A DNA stretch of 64,000 nt from Amycolatopsis tucumanensis (GTDB taxonomy: Bacteria; Actinomycetota; Actinomycetes; Mycobacteriales; Pseudonocardiaceae), in the NCBI RefSeq assembly GCF_021654135.1, contig NZ_JAKGSD010000002.1, positions 124,001 through 188,000 of the forward strand, in the 5' to 3' direction. Below the pieces are notes generated by a model. It saw only the letters and a program-made list of their open reading frames with translations, did no database searches and was not told where the DNA came from. The position numbers and the translations under genes are program-made. Positions 39,821 to 48,248 of this stretch are shown here, in pieces (position 1 is the first letter of the stretch; each line of letters begins with the position of its first letter).

Positions 39821-41121
39821 GCGTTCTCCTCGGTTCGTTCCACAGTGGTGAGGACCTCGCGCAGCACGGCGAGCGCCTCGTCCGCCTCGGCGACGGTGAC
39901 GGTCATCGGCGGGGTGACCCGCAGGACGTTGCCGTGCAGGCCGCCGCGGCCGATCAGCAGTCCCCGCTGCCGGGCGGCCTCCAGCACGCGCAGGGTCGCG
40001 GCCACGGCCGGTTCGCGGGTGCCGGGCACGACGAGTTCCACGCCGATCATCAGCCCCATCCCGCGGACCTCGCCGACGAGCGGGCAGCCGTCCGCGATCG
40101 CGCGCAGGCCCGTCATCAGGTGCTCGCCGACCTTGTCGGCGTTCGCCTGCAGGTCGTGCGAGAGCAGGTAGTCCAGGGTCGCGACACCGGCGGCCGTGGC
40201 GAGCGGGTTGCCCCCGGCGGTGGAGATCGAGTTCGCGCCGAGGCAGTCCATCAGCCCGGTGGGCGCGACGACCCCGCCGATCGCGACGCCGTTGCCCAGG
40301 CCCTTGGCGAAGGTGATGGCGTCCGGGGTCACGCCGGAACCCGGCATGGCGAAGAACGACCGGCCGGTGCGCCCCCACCCGGACTGGACCTCGTCGGAGA
40401 TCAGCAGGATGCCGTAGTCGTCGAGCACGGCCTTCATCGCCGGGAAGAATCCCTCCGGCGGGGTGGCGAACCCGCCCGCGCCCTGGACCGGCTCGGCCAG
40501 CAGGCACGCCACGTCCCCGGCGGTGGAGGTCTCGATGATCGTGCGCAGCTCGTCGGCGCAGGCCGCCACGAACGCGGCGTCGTCCAGGTGACCGAAGGGG
40601 CTGCGGTAGCGGTAGCCGCTGTGCACGTAGGTGACCGCGAGCGGGCTGAGCGCGGTGGCCGACCAGCCGCGGATCCCGGTGGCCGCGACCGTGCCGAAGG
40701 ACCGGCCGTGGTAGCTGCCACGCAGCGCGAGCACCTGGTGCGACCGGCGCCGCTGCGTGGCCAGCAGCAGCGCCGTCTCGACGGCCTCGGTGCCGGAGTT
40801 GACGAAGAAGACCTTCGCGTCGGGCAGGCCGGACAGCTTCGCGATCCGCTCGGCGAGCTCGACCTGGCTGCGGATGAGGTACAGCGTCGAGGAGTGCAGC
40901 AGACGCCCGGCCTGCGCGCGGATCGCCTCGGTGATCTCCGGGATGTCGTGGCCGACCATGGTGGCGAGCAGCCCGCCGAAGAAGTCGAGGTACTCGCGGC
41001 CCTCGCCGTCGGTCACGCGGCGCCCTGAGCCGCGGACCAGTTCGATCGGCTCGTCGTAGTAGAGCTGCATCCAGGACGGCATGACCTGGCGGTGGCGCTG
41101 CCACAACTCGGCGTGGGGCAC
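39817..41121 (-). CDS. Class III (omega-type) aminotransferase
   Basis: The 434-residue enzyme has NSGTEAVETAL, YHGRSFG, ISDEVQSGWGRTG with Asp243, and the PLP lysine Lys273 in FAKGLGNG. These place it with alanine-glyoxylate aminotransferase 2 and omega-amino acid transaminases. I chose GTG 41121, which has AAGGAGGAG just upstream and gives the normal N-terminus. An ATG 36 nt earlier has none. It would move an amino group from a beta-, gamma- or D-amino acid to pyruvate or 2-oxoglutarate. The promoter is shared with the divergent M20 gene. Confidence 0.9.
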   Translation of the reverse strand: MPHAELWQRHRQVMPSWMQLYYDEPIELVRGSGRRVTDGEGREYLDFFGGLLATMVGHDIPEITEAIRAQAGRLLHSSTLYLIRSQVELAERIAKLSGLPDAKVFFVNSGTEAVETALLLATQRRRSHQVLALRGSYHGRSFGTVAATGIRGWSATALSPLAVTYVHSGYRYRSPFGHLDDAAFVAACADELRTIIETSTAGDVACLLAEPVQGAGGFATPPEGFFPAMKAVLDDYGILLISDEVQSGWGRTGRSFFAMPGSGVTPDAITFAKGLGNGVAIGGVVAPTGLMDCLGANSISTAGGNPLATAAGVATLDYLLSHDLQANADKVGEHLMTGLRAIADGCPLVGEVRGMGLMIGVELVVPGTREPAVAATLRVLEAARQRGLLIGRGGLHGNVLRVTPPMTVTVAEADEALAVLREVLTTVERTEENA

Positions 41122-41201
41122 GGGCTCCTCCTTCGGCGGATGGCGACGCCTGCGCACGCTAGGGCGGCCGCCCGGACGGGCTCACCGTCGCCGGGCGCGA
41201 A

Positions 41202-41217
41202 TTTCAAATAGTTGAAA
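41202..41217. promoter_or_regulatory. Probable IclR operator in the divergent promoter region
   Basis: TTTCAA (41202-41207), a 4-nt spacer and TTGAAA (41212-41217) form a perfect 16-bp palindrome in the 171-nt region between the aminotransferase and M20 operons. It is the only AT-rich dyad there. TTGAAA could also serve as a -35 element for the plus strand. The IclR protein encoded at 42524 is the likely binder. Confidence 0.55.
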
Positions 41218-41292
41218 AACGGGTTCACTCTGATGCAATGGGCGCCTCCAGGGCCGCACAGTGTCGGCCAGCCCAGCAAGCAGGAGGTGACC

Positions 41293-42531
41293 ATGCCGCG
41301 ACCGACCGACGCCGACGTGACGGCCCGTGTCGACGCCCTGGCCGAGGACATGCTGTCGTTCCTGGCCGCCACCGTGCGGGACCCGAGCGAGAGCGGGTGG
41401 GAGGACCGGGTCACCGGCCGGTACGCCGACTGGTTCGCCGCCCGCGGCTGGCCGGTGACGCGGCAGCCGCTCGAGGAGGCCTCCGGGGAGCCGCGGGCCG
41501 CGCAGCGGGAGAACCTGATCGCCTGGTACCCCGGCCGCCGCGGCCTGCCGTGCGTGGTCCTCAACGGCCACGTCGACGTGGTGCCCGCCGGCGACGAGCA
41601 GGCGTGGTCCCGGCCGCCCTACTCCGGTGACCGGGACGGCGGCCTGGTGCACGGGCGCGGCTCGGTCGACATGAAGGGCGGCATCGCGGCCGGGCTGTAC
41701 GCGCTCGCCGCACTCGACGAAGCCGGGGTGGACCTGCCGTTCGACGTGGCGGTGCAGCTCGTCGTCGCCGAGGAGACCACCGGGGCGGGCACGCGGGCGG
41801 CGGTGCACCAGGCGCCGGACCCGGCGGCCGCGCTGGTGCTGGAGCCCACCGGCGGGGCGATCGTGCCGGTCAGCACCGGTCTGCTGTTCTTCACCGTCGA
41901 GGTCACCGGCGTCGCCGCGCACACCTCGGCCCCGTGGCGCGGGGTGGACGCGTTCGACAAGCTGATCCGCGTCCGCGAGGCGCTGGCCGAGCTGGCGCGC
42001 AAACGCGGCGCGGCCTACCGGCACCCGCTGTTCGCCGACGTGCCGACCGCGATCCCGATCGCGATCGGCACCGCCCTGGCGGGCAGCTGGCGCGCCGCGG
42101 TGCCCGACCACGCGACCATGTCCGGCCGGATCGGGCTGATGCCCGGCGAGCCTCCGGGCGAGCTGCGCCGGGAGGTGGAGCGCGTGCTCGCCGAGGTCGC
42201 CGCGACCGACGACTGGCTGCGGGACCACCCGCCGTCCGTGCGCTGGGACCACGAGGGACTGCCCGGATGGGAGACCCCGGCCGACCACCCGCTGATCACC
42301 GCGCTCCGGTTCGCGCAGCGGGAGTGCGCGGGCGCGGAGACGCTGACCGGCTTCACCGCCGGCTCCGACGCCGCGTACTTCGGCTCCCGGGGCGTGCCGA
42401 CGGCGATCTTCGGCCCCGGTGATGTGACCCGGGCGCACGCGCCGGACGAGTGCGTGGCCGAAGCCGACGTGGTGCGGGCCGCCAAGGTGCTGGCGCTGAC
42501 GCTGGCCAGGCTGGTGGTGCGCGATGGGTGA
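41293..42531 (+). CDS. M20 family metallohydrolase (ArgE/DapE/ACY1-like deacylase)
   Basis: The 412-residue protein has the metal ligands His93/Asp95 in NGHVDVVP, Asp126 in GRGSVDMKGG and the Glu-Glu in VVAEETTG, with a dimerisation domain (GVAAHTSAPWRGV) inserted. It should hydrolyse an N-acyl or amide bond of an amino acid derivative. AGGAGG 8 nt upstream fixes the ATG at 41293. First gene of a plus-strand operon, it is divergent from the aminotransferase operon, so a deacylated amino acid might pass to that enzyme. Confidence 0.9.
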   Translation: MPRPTDADVTARVDALAEDMLSFLAATVRDPSESGWEDRVTGRYADWFAARGWPVTRQPLEEASGEPRAAQRENLIAWYPGRRGLPCVVLNGHVDVVPAGDEQAWSRPPYSGDRDGGLVHGRGSVDMKGGIAAGLYALAALDEAGVDLPFDVAVQLVVAEETTGAGTRAAVHQAPDPAAALVLEPTGGAIVPVSTGLLFFTVEVTGVAAHTSAPWRGVDAFDKLIRVREALAELARKRGAAYRHPLFADVPTAIPIAIGTALAGSWRAAVPDHATMSGRIGLMPGEPPGELRREVERVLAEVAATDDWLRDHPPSVRWDHEGLPGWETPADHPLITALRFAQRECAGAETLTGFTAGSDAAYFGSRGVPTAIFGPGDVTRAHAPDECVAEADVVRAAKVLALTLARLVVRDG

Positions 42532-43345
42532 GCAGCGCACGACCGTCCTGCACACGCTGGAGCGCGGGCTGCAGGTCCTGGAGGCCGTCGCGGCCGCGGA
42601 CGGGACCGCCACCGCGAAGGTGCTCGGGCGGCAGCTCGGCATTAAGATCGGCACCTGCTACCACCTGCTGCGCACGCTGGTCGCCAGCGGGCACGTGGTC
42701 CGGCTGCCGGGCGGGTACTACGACGTGGGCCCGAAGGCGGCGTCGCTGAGCCGCCACCTGCAACGGCGGTCGGGGCCCTCCCCGGAGCTCGCGGTCATCC
42801 TCACGCGCCTGCACAACAAGACGCGCGAGACCTCCTACATCTCCGGCTGGAACCACGGCACGCTGATCCTGCAGCACTACATCTCGGGCCTGCACACGCT
42901 GTCCGTGGGCAACCTCGACGTGGGCTACACCGGGCACATGCACGCCCGCGCCTCCTGCAAGGCGGTGCTGGCGTTCCTGCCGGAGGAGCAGGTCGCGGCG
43001 ATGTTCGCGGGCGTGCCGCTGGAGGCGGTCACCGCGCACACGATCACCGACTTCGACGCGCTCACCGTGGACCTGGCCACCTCCCGCCGCCGCGGTTATG
43101 CCCTGGACCTGGAGGAGTTCAGCGACGGCGTCTGCTGCGTGTCCGCGCCGTTCTTCGGCGAGAACGGGATGCCGGCCGGGGCGTTCACCGTGTCCGTGCC
43201 GCAGTCCCGGTTCACCGAGCGCCGGTCGTGGCTGATCGCGGAGGTGCGGGAGGCGGCGGCGATGGCGACCGGGCTGCTGCGCACCGGCCGGCTGACCGTG
43301 CCCTCGCCCGACGCGCCGGCGCGCACCGACCGGGAGGTCTCGTGA
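42524..43345 (+). CDS. IclR family transcriptional regulator
   Basis: The 273-residue protein has an N-terminal winged helix (HTLERGLQVLEAVAAADGTA, LGIKIGTCYHLLRTL) and an IclR effector domain (SVGNLDVGYTGHMHARASCK, LEEFSDGVCCVSAPFF). It overlaps the M20 gene by 8 nt and the SDR gene by 4 nt, so it is cotranscribed with the genes it probably controls, an autoregulatory layout. The candidate operator is at 41202-41217. Confidence 0.92.
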   Translation: MGEQRTTVLHTLERGLQVLEAVAAADGTATAKVLGRQLGIKIGTCYHLLRTLVASGHVVRLPGGYYDVGPKAASLSRHLQRRSGPSPELAVILTRLHNKTRETSYISGWNHGTLILQHYISGLHTLSVGNLDVGYTGHMHARASCKAVLAFLPEEQVAAMFAGVPLEAVTAHTITDFDALTVDLATSRRRGYALDLEEFSDGVCCVSAPFFGENGMPAGAFTVSVPQSRFTERRSWLIAEVREAAAMATGLLRTGRLTVPSPDAPARTDREVS

Positions 43346-44085
43346 GGACGCTGGACTCCGCCCGGGCCGTGGTCACCGGCGCCGGGCGCGGGATCGGGCG
43401 CGCGATCGCGGTGCGGCTGGCGGCCTCCGGGGCGTCCGTGGCGGTGGTGGACGCCGACCTCGGCGGCGAGGTCGTGCCGGAGGTCGCCGCCCAGGGTGTG
43501 GACGTGATGGGCCTGCGCTGCGACGTGACCGACCCGGCCGCGGTGGACGCGTCGATCGGCGCGGTGGTCGACGCGTGGGGCGGGGTGGACGTGCTGGTCT
43601 GCAACGCCGGCGGCGGGACCGGCCCGATCCACGGCAACCGTGCATCCGAAGTGGACCTCGGTGAGCTGGAGGCCGTGCTGCGGCTCAACCTCTACGGCAC
43701 GATCCACTGCTGCCGGGCCGTCGCCGGTCCGATGCGGGCGCAGGGCCGCGGCAGCATCGTCACGATGAGTTCGATCAACGGGCTCGCGCCCACCGCGGAC
43801 GGCGGCTACGCCCACTACGGCGTCGCCAAGGCGGCGGTGGCGCAGTACACCCGGTACCTGGCGCGCGACCTGCGCCCGCACGGCATCCGGGTCAACTCGG
43901 TGGCCCCCGGCCCGATCGGCACCGCCCGGCTGCGCGCCCGCTACGCCGAAGCCGGCGAAGACCTCGAGGCGGCAGGCGAACCCGGCGACGTCGCCGGTGT
44001 CGTGGAGTTCCTGGCCGGGCCGGCCGCCCGGCACGTCACCGGACAGGTCCTCACCGTCGACGGCGGCCTGCTCGGCCACGCCTGA
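43342..44085 (+). CDS. SDR oxidoreductase
   Basis: The 247-residue protein has TGAGRGIG, CNAG, the serine in MSSING and catalytic YGVAK, and ends VTGQVLTVDGGLLGHA. The start GTG 43342 is in a GTGA overlap with the iclR stop. It likely oxidises a hydroxy intermediate to the 2-oxo or diketo compound used by the following E1 enzyme, which is inferred from order only. Confidence 0.9.
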   Translation: MRTLDSARAVVTGAGRGIGRAIAVRLAASGASVAVVDADLGGEVVPEVAAQGVDVMGLRCDVTDPAAVDASIGAVVDAWGGVDVLVCNAGGGTGPIHGNRASEVDLGELEAVLRLNLYGTIHCCRAVAGPMRAQGRGSIVTMSSINGLAPTADGGYAHYGVAKAAVAQYTRYLARDLRPHGIRVNSVAPGPIGTARLRARYAEAGEDLEAAGEPGDVAGVVEFLAGPAARHVTGQVLTVDGGLLGHA

Positions 44086-44130
44086 ACGAAACAGCTTTCC
44101 GTCAGTCCGAAAAGGAGAGTGGGTACCCCC

Positions 44131-45087
44131 ATGCCCGAAACCGCCGCACTGCTGGCCCATCTGGAATCGATGTGGCGCATCCGGTCCTTCGAAGAGGAGG
44201 TCACGCGCCTGCGCGCCACCGGCGACATCGTCGGCTCGGTGCACCTGTGCAACGGCCAGGAAGCGATCTACACCGGTGCGTGCGCCGCGCTCGACCTCAC
44301 CCGCGACGCCGTGTTCCCCACCTACCGGGGTCACGGCTGGACGCTGGCCTGCGGCGCGCCGCCCCGCGCCCTGTTCGCCGAGCTGCTCGGCCGCGCCACC
44401 GGGATCAACGGCGGCCGGGGCGGGTCGGCCTACCTCACCGCGCCCGACTATGGGATGTACGGCGAGAACTCCATCGTCGGCGCGGGCGCGCCGATCGCCG
44501 CGGGCGCCGCGCTGGCCGCCACGTTCGACGGGTCCGGCCGGGTGGCGCTGGCCGCGTTCGGCGACGGCGCGATGAACCAGGGCGCGGTGCACGAGGCGAT
44601 GAACTTCGCCGCCGTCCGGTCGCTGCCGGTGATCTTCCTGGTGGAGAACAACCACTACTCCGAGCTCACCCCGATCGCCGACATGGTGCGCGTGGACCGG
44701 TTGTTCAAACGCGCCTCCGCCTACGGGTTCCCGGGCGCGCGCATCGACGGCAACGACCCCGAGGCGGTGCGCCAGGCCGTTGCCGAAGCCGCCCGCCGCG
44801 CCCGCTCCGGGGCCGGCCCGGTGCTGCTGGAGGCGATGACCCAGCGCATCGTCGGCCACTACATCGGCGACGCGCAGCACTACCGCCCCGCCGGGGACCT
44901 GGACGCCGCGCTCGCCGCGGAACCGATCGGCAGGCTGACCGGCGAACTGCTCGCCCTCGGCGTCGCCCAGTCCGAACTGGACGAGCTCACGGCGCGGGTG
45001 GACCGCGAGATCGCCGACGCCGCCGCCCGCGCCCTGGCCGATCCTCTCGCCGACCCCTCGACCGTTCTGGAGCACCTGTATGCCTGA
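44131..45087 (+). CDS. 2-oxoacid (acetoin/branched-chain type) dehydrogenase E1 component, alpha subunit
   Basis: The 318-residue protein has HLCNGQEAIYTGA, PTYRGHGWTLACG and the thiamine-diphosphate motif GDGAMNQG at 144-151 ending in NN at 173-174. The size and the start of the fold match acetoin or pyruvate dehydrogenase alpha subunits. I chose ATG 44131, 11 nt after AGGAGAG. GTG 44119 lies inside the ribosome site. The beta subunit overlaps by 8 nt. No E2 or E3 gene follows. Confidence 0.92.
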   Translation: MPETAALLAHLESMWRIRSFEEEVTRLRATGDIVGSVHLCNGQEAIYTGACAALDLTRDAVFPTYRGHGWTLACGAPPRALFAELLGRATGINGGRGGSAYLTAPDYGMYGENSIVGAGAPIAAGAALAATFDGSGRVALAAFGDGAMNQGAVHEAMNFAAVRSLPVIFLVENNHYSELTPIADMVRVDRLFKRASAYGFPGARIDGNDPEAVRQAVAEAARRARSGAGPVLLEAMTQRIVGHYIGDAQHYRPAGDLDAALAAEPIGRLTGELLALGVAQSELDELTARVDREIADAAARALADPLADPSTVLEHLYA

Positions 45088-46063
45088 GACGAAGAACCTC
45101 TCCTACGCCGAATCCGTCAACGCCGCGCTGCGCCGCGCGCTCGCCGAACGGCCGGAAGCGCTGCTGTTCGGTGAGGACGTCGGCGCTCCCGGCGGGGTGT
45201 TCGGCGTGACGAAGGGCCTGCGCAAGGAGTTCGGCGAGCGCGTGTTCGACACCCCGATCTCGGAATCGGCCATCCTCGGCGGCGCGGTCGGCGCCGCGAT
45301 GTTCGGCCGCCGTCCCATCGCGGAGATCATGTGGGCCGACTTCTCCCTGGTCGCGTTCGACCAGCTGGTCAACCAGGCCGCCAACGTCCGCTACGTCTCA
45401 CGCGGCACGCTGTCCGCGCCGCTGACCGTGCGCACCCAGCAGGGCAACGCGCCCGGGGCGTGCGCGCAGCATTCGCAGTCGCTGGAGGCGTTGTTCGCCC
45501 ACGTGCCCGGGCTGCGGGTGTGCCTGCCCGCCACCCACCAGGACGCCTACGACCTGCTGCTGTCCGCGATCTGGTGTGACGACCCGGTGATCGTGATCGA
45601 GAACCGCACGCTCTACCACGCGGGCAAGCAGGAGGTCCGGCTCGGCGGCGAGGTGCGGCCGATCGGCGGCGCGGCGGTGCGACGGCCCGGCCGGGACGTC
45701 ACGGTGCTCACCTGGGGCGCGATGCAGCACCGGGTGCTGGAGGCGGCCGGGCGGCTGGCCGCGGACGGCATCGACGCCGAGGTGATCGACGCCCGCTGGG
45801 TCCGCCCGCTCGACCTGGACACCGTGCTGGACAGCGTGCGCCGCACCGGGCGGCTGGTGGTCGCTCACGAGGCGCACACCGTCGGCGGGGTGGGTGGTGA
45901 AGTGGTCGCCGCCGTCGCCGAGGCGGGAGTACCGCTGCGCTGCCCGCCGGTGCGGGTCGGCACGCCCGACACCCGCATCCCGTCCGCGCCCGGCCTCGCC
46001 GCCGCCGTGATCCCGTCGGCCGAGGTGATCGCCGAAGCCATCACCAAGTCCGTACGCGCCTAG
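45080..46063 (+). CDS. 2-oxoacid dehydrogenase E1 component, beta subunit
   Basis: The 327-residue protein has LFGEDVGAPGGVFGVTKGL, DTPISESAILGGAVGAAM, RTQQGNAPG and the C-terminal domain with EVIDARWVRPLDLDTVL, all typical of E1 beta. With the alpha subunit it forms the thiamine-diphosphate heterotetramer that decarboxylates a 2-oxoacid or cleaves acetoin-like compounds. The absence of a neighbouring lipoyl E2 suggests borrowing one from elsewhere or a non-classical acceptor. Confidence 0.92.
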   Translation: MPETKNLSYAESVNAALRRALAERPEALLFGEDVGAPGGVFGVTKGLRKEFGERVFDTPISESAILGGAVGAAMFGRRPIAEIMWADFSLVAFDQLVNQAANVRYVSRGTLSAPLTVRTQQGNAPGACAQHSQSLEALFAHVPGLRVCLPATHQDAYDLLLSAIWCDDPVIVIENRTLYHAGKQEVRLGGEVRPIGGAAVRRPGRDVTVLTWGAMQHRVLEAAGRLAADGIDAEVIDARWVRPLDLDTVLDSVRRTGRLVVAHEAHTVGGVGGEVVAAVAEAGVPLRCPPVRVGTPDTRIPSAPGLAAAVIPSAEVIAEAITKSVRA

Positions 46064-46071
46064 GAGGAGCC

Positions 46072-46878
46072 GTGACCGAACCCGTCGTCGCCATGCCCCC
46101 GTTCGCGCCGCTGTACGGCGTGGGCACCGAGTCGGTGCGGCTGCGCTGGCTCACCGTCGAGTACCGCACCGACCCGCAGGCCGTGGCGAGCCTGCTGCCC
46201 GCGCCGCTGGCGGCGACGCCGGACCCGCTGGTCGGGATCTGGGTCGCCGAGTTCCTCGGCGCCGGGTTCCACCTGCCCGACGGCACCGTCGAGCAGCGGC
46301 CGCCGTACCTGCAGGCCGGGATCAGCGTGCGCTGCCAGCGCCACGGCGAGGTCGGCGCCTACCCGCTCACGTTCTTCATCGAGGGCCTCAACCACGGGAC
46401 CCTCGGCCGGGAGATCTTCGGGCTGCCCAAGAAGCAGGCCCGCGCCGTCACCCTCACCGAGGAGGGCGGCGCGGTCACCGGCCGCATCGTCACCGCCAAC
46501 GACATCGAGATCGTCACCGTCCGGGCGAGGGCCACCGCACCCGCGGGCCCGCTCGACCCGGTTCCCGCCTGGTTCGGCAACCACTTCGCGCTCAAGCTGA
46601 TCCCCAGCGCGGAGGGCACCGGCTACGACGTCAGCCGCCTGGTGCGGATCCCGTTCCGCACCTCCGAGCCGGGCGGCGCGTGGGACGGCACGGCCGAAGT
46701 GACCCTCCGGCCCTCCACCGCGGACCCCGTCCAGCTGCTGCCGTGCCGGGAGGTGGTGTCCGCCCGCTACGGCGGGATCCGCCTCGACATCGGCTTCGGC
46801 ACCTACCTCGACCACGTCGACCACGTCCCCGTCGCGGGGACACCGCACTGGGGCAGCGTCGCCCCGGCAGGAGAGTGA
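46072..46878 (+). CDS. Acetoacetate decarboxylase family protein
   Basis: The 268-residue protein has the catalytic-lysine motif EIFGLPKKQA, with Lys120 or Lys121 as Schiff-base former, and the family pattern YLQAGISVRCQRHGE with YPLTFFIEGLN. The superfamily decarboxylates beta-ketoacids, but several members instead run aldol or hydration chemistry. The GTG start at 46072 has AGGAGGAGCC directly upstream, overlapping the E1 beta stop. Beta-ketoacid removal next to an E1 enzyme would fit a degradation route ending in small ketones or acyl units. Confidence 0.85.
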   Translation: MTEPVVAMPPFAPLYGVGTESVRLRWLTVEYRTDPQAVASLLPAPLAATPDPLVGIWVAEFLGAGFHLPDGTVEQRPPYLQAGISVRCQRHGEVGAYPLTFFIEGLNHGTLGREIFGLPKKQARAVTLTEEGGAVTGRIVTANDIEIVTVRARATAPAGPLDPVPAWFGNHFALKLIPSAEGTGYDVSRLVRIPFRTSEPGGAWDGTAEVTLRPSTADPVQLLPCREVVSARYGGIRLDIGFGTYLDHVDHVPVAGTPHWGSVAPAGE

Positions 46879-46885
46879 GCACACC

Positions 46886-48205
46886 ATGAGCGTCCAGACC
46901 CAGCCGCAGGCCGGCTCCGGAGTCGGCATCACGCCGGCGCAACGGAAATCGATCGTCGCCGCGTGCATCGGCAACTTCATCGAGTGGTACGAGTTCGTGC
47001 TGTACGGGTACTTCGCGTCCACCATCGCGAAGTTGTTCTTCCCCGCCGGTGACCCGACCGCGGCGCTGCTGCTGACGTTCGCGTTGTTCGGCGTGAGCTT
47101 CGTGGTGCGGCCACTGGGCGGGGTGGTGTTCGGTTACATCGGCGACCGCTACGGCAGGCGCGGCGCGTTGTCGGCGATCATCCTGCTGATCTCGCTGGGC
47201 ACCGCGTTGATGGCGCTGGTGCCGCCGTACGCCTCGATCGGGGTCGCCGCGCCGGTGCTGATCCTGGTGCTGCGCCTGGCGCAGGGCCTGTCCGCGGGTG
47301 GCGAGTGGACCGGGGCGGTGGCGTACGTGATCGAAACCGCCCCCGCCGGGCGGCGCGCCTACTACGGCAGCTGGCAGACGATCACGATCGTGCTCGGCAT
47401 GATGGTGGCCAGCCTGTCCGCGCTGCTGTTCACCGAGGTGCTCTCCCCCGCCGCGCTGGAGTCGTGGGGCTGGCGGATCCCGTTCCTGATCGCGTTGCCG
47501 CTCGGTCTGATCGGGCTCTACATGCGACTGCGGCTGGACGAGACGCCGGAGTTCGCGCAGGTGGCCGCTAGCGGCGAGCACGAACGCGCCCCGCTGCGCG
47601 CCACCCTGCGGCACGACTGGCGGTCGATCCTGCGGATCGCCGCGCTGGTGTGCTCGCCGACGATGTGCACCTACGTGCTGCTGGTGTACGGGCCCACGTT
47701 CCTGGCCACCGAGCTGAAGGTGCCCGCCGCGCAGGCGAAGCTGGCCGGGTTCGCCGCGATGGTCGTGATGATGGTGCTGACCGTGGTGTTCGCGCGCCTG
47801 TGCGACCGCGTCGGGCGCAAGCCGTTCCTGATCGCCGGGGCGATCTGGGTGCTGGTCACCGCGCCGCTGGGATTCCTGCTGCTGCACCGGTTGTCGTTCG
47901 GGTTGCTGGTGGCGGGCCTGGCGCTCGTGGTGATCGGCGAGGCGCTGATGCTGGCGCCGCAGCCGGCGATCTTCGCCGAGCTGTTCCCCACCGCCCGCCG
48001 GTACAGCGGGGTCGGCATCGGTTACAACATCGGTGTGGTGCTCTTCGGCGGCGCGGGCCCGCTGGTCGCCACCGCGATCGTGGAGGCGACGCAGAGCACC
48101 TACGCCCCCGCGGGGTATCTGGCGTGCGGCGCGCTGATCAGCCTCATCGCGGCGATCTTCACGCCGGAGACGCTGCGGCGCGACAGTACTTCCACCGCAA
48201 GCTGA
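46886..48205 (+). CDS. MFS transporter, MHS family
   Basis: The 439-residue protein has GNFIEWYEFVLYGYFAS, GDRYGRRG and GLSAGGEWTGA, the MHS signatures, with about twelve membrane segments. AGGAGAG precedes the ATG. As the last gene of the plus-strand operon it probably imports the substrate of the M20/SDR/E1 pathway by proton symport. A strong bidirectional hairpin terminator follows. Confidence 0.92.
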   Translation: MSVQTQPQAGSGVGITPAQRKSIVAACIGNFIEWYEFVLYGYFASTIAKLFFPAGDPTAALLLTFALFGVSFVVRPLGGVVFGYIGDRYGRRGALSAIILLISLGTALMALVPPYASIGVAAPVLILVLRLAQGLSAGGEWTGAVAYVIETAPAGRRAYYGSWQTITIVLGMMVASLSALLFTEVLSPAALESWGWRIPFLIALPLGLIGLYMRLRLDETPEFAQVAASGEHERAPLRATLRHDWRSILRIAALVCSPTMCTYVLLVYGPTFLATELKVPAAQAKLAGFAAMVVMMVLTVVFARLCDRVGRKPFLIAGAIWVLVTAPLGFLLLHRLSFGLLVAGLALVVIGEALMLAPQPAIFAELFPTARRYSGVGIGYNIGVVLFGGAGPLVATAIVEATQSTYAPAGYLACGALISLIAAIFTPETLRRDSTSTAS

Positions 48206-48209
48206 ACCA

Positions 48210-48246
48210 CCGGAAGCCCCCGCAGCCGGGCTGCGGGGGCTTCCGG
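48210..48246. terminator. Bidirectional hairpin terminator between convergent genes
   Basis: Arms 48210-48226 and 48230-48246 are perfect 17-bp reverse complements around a 3-nt loop. It occupies nearly the whole 43-nt gap between the MHS transporter (plus) and the PucR-type regulator (minus), so it can end both transcripts. Confidence 0.85.
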
Positions 48247-48248
48247 CG

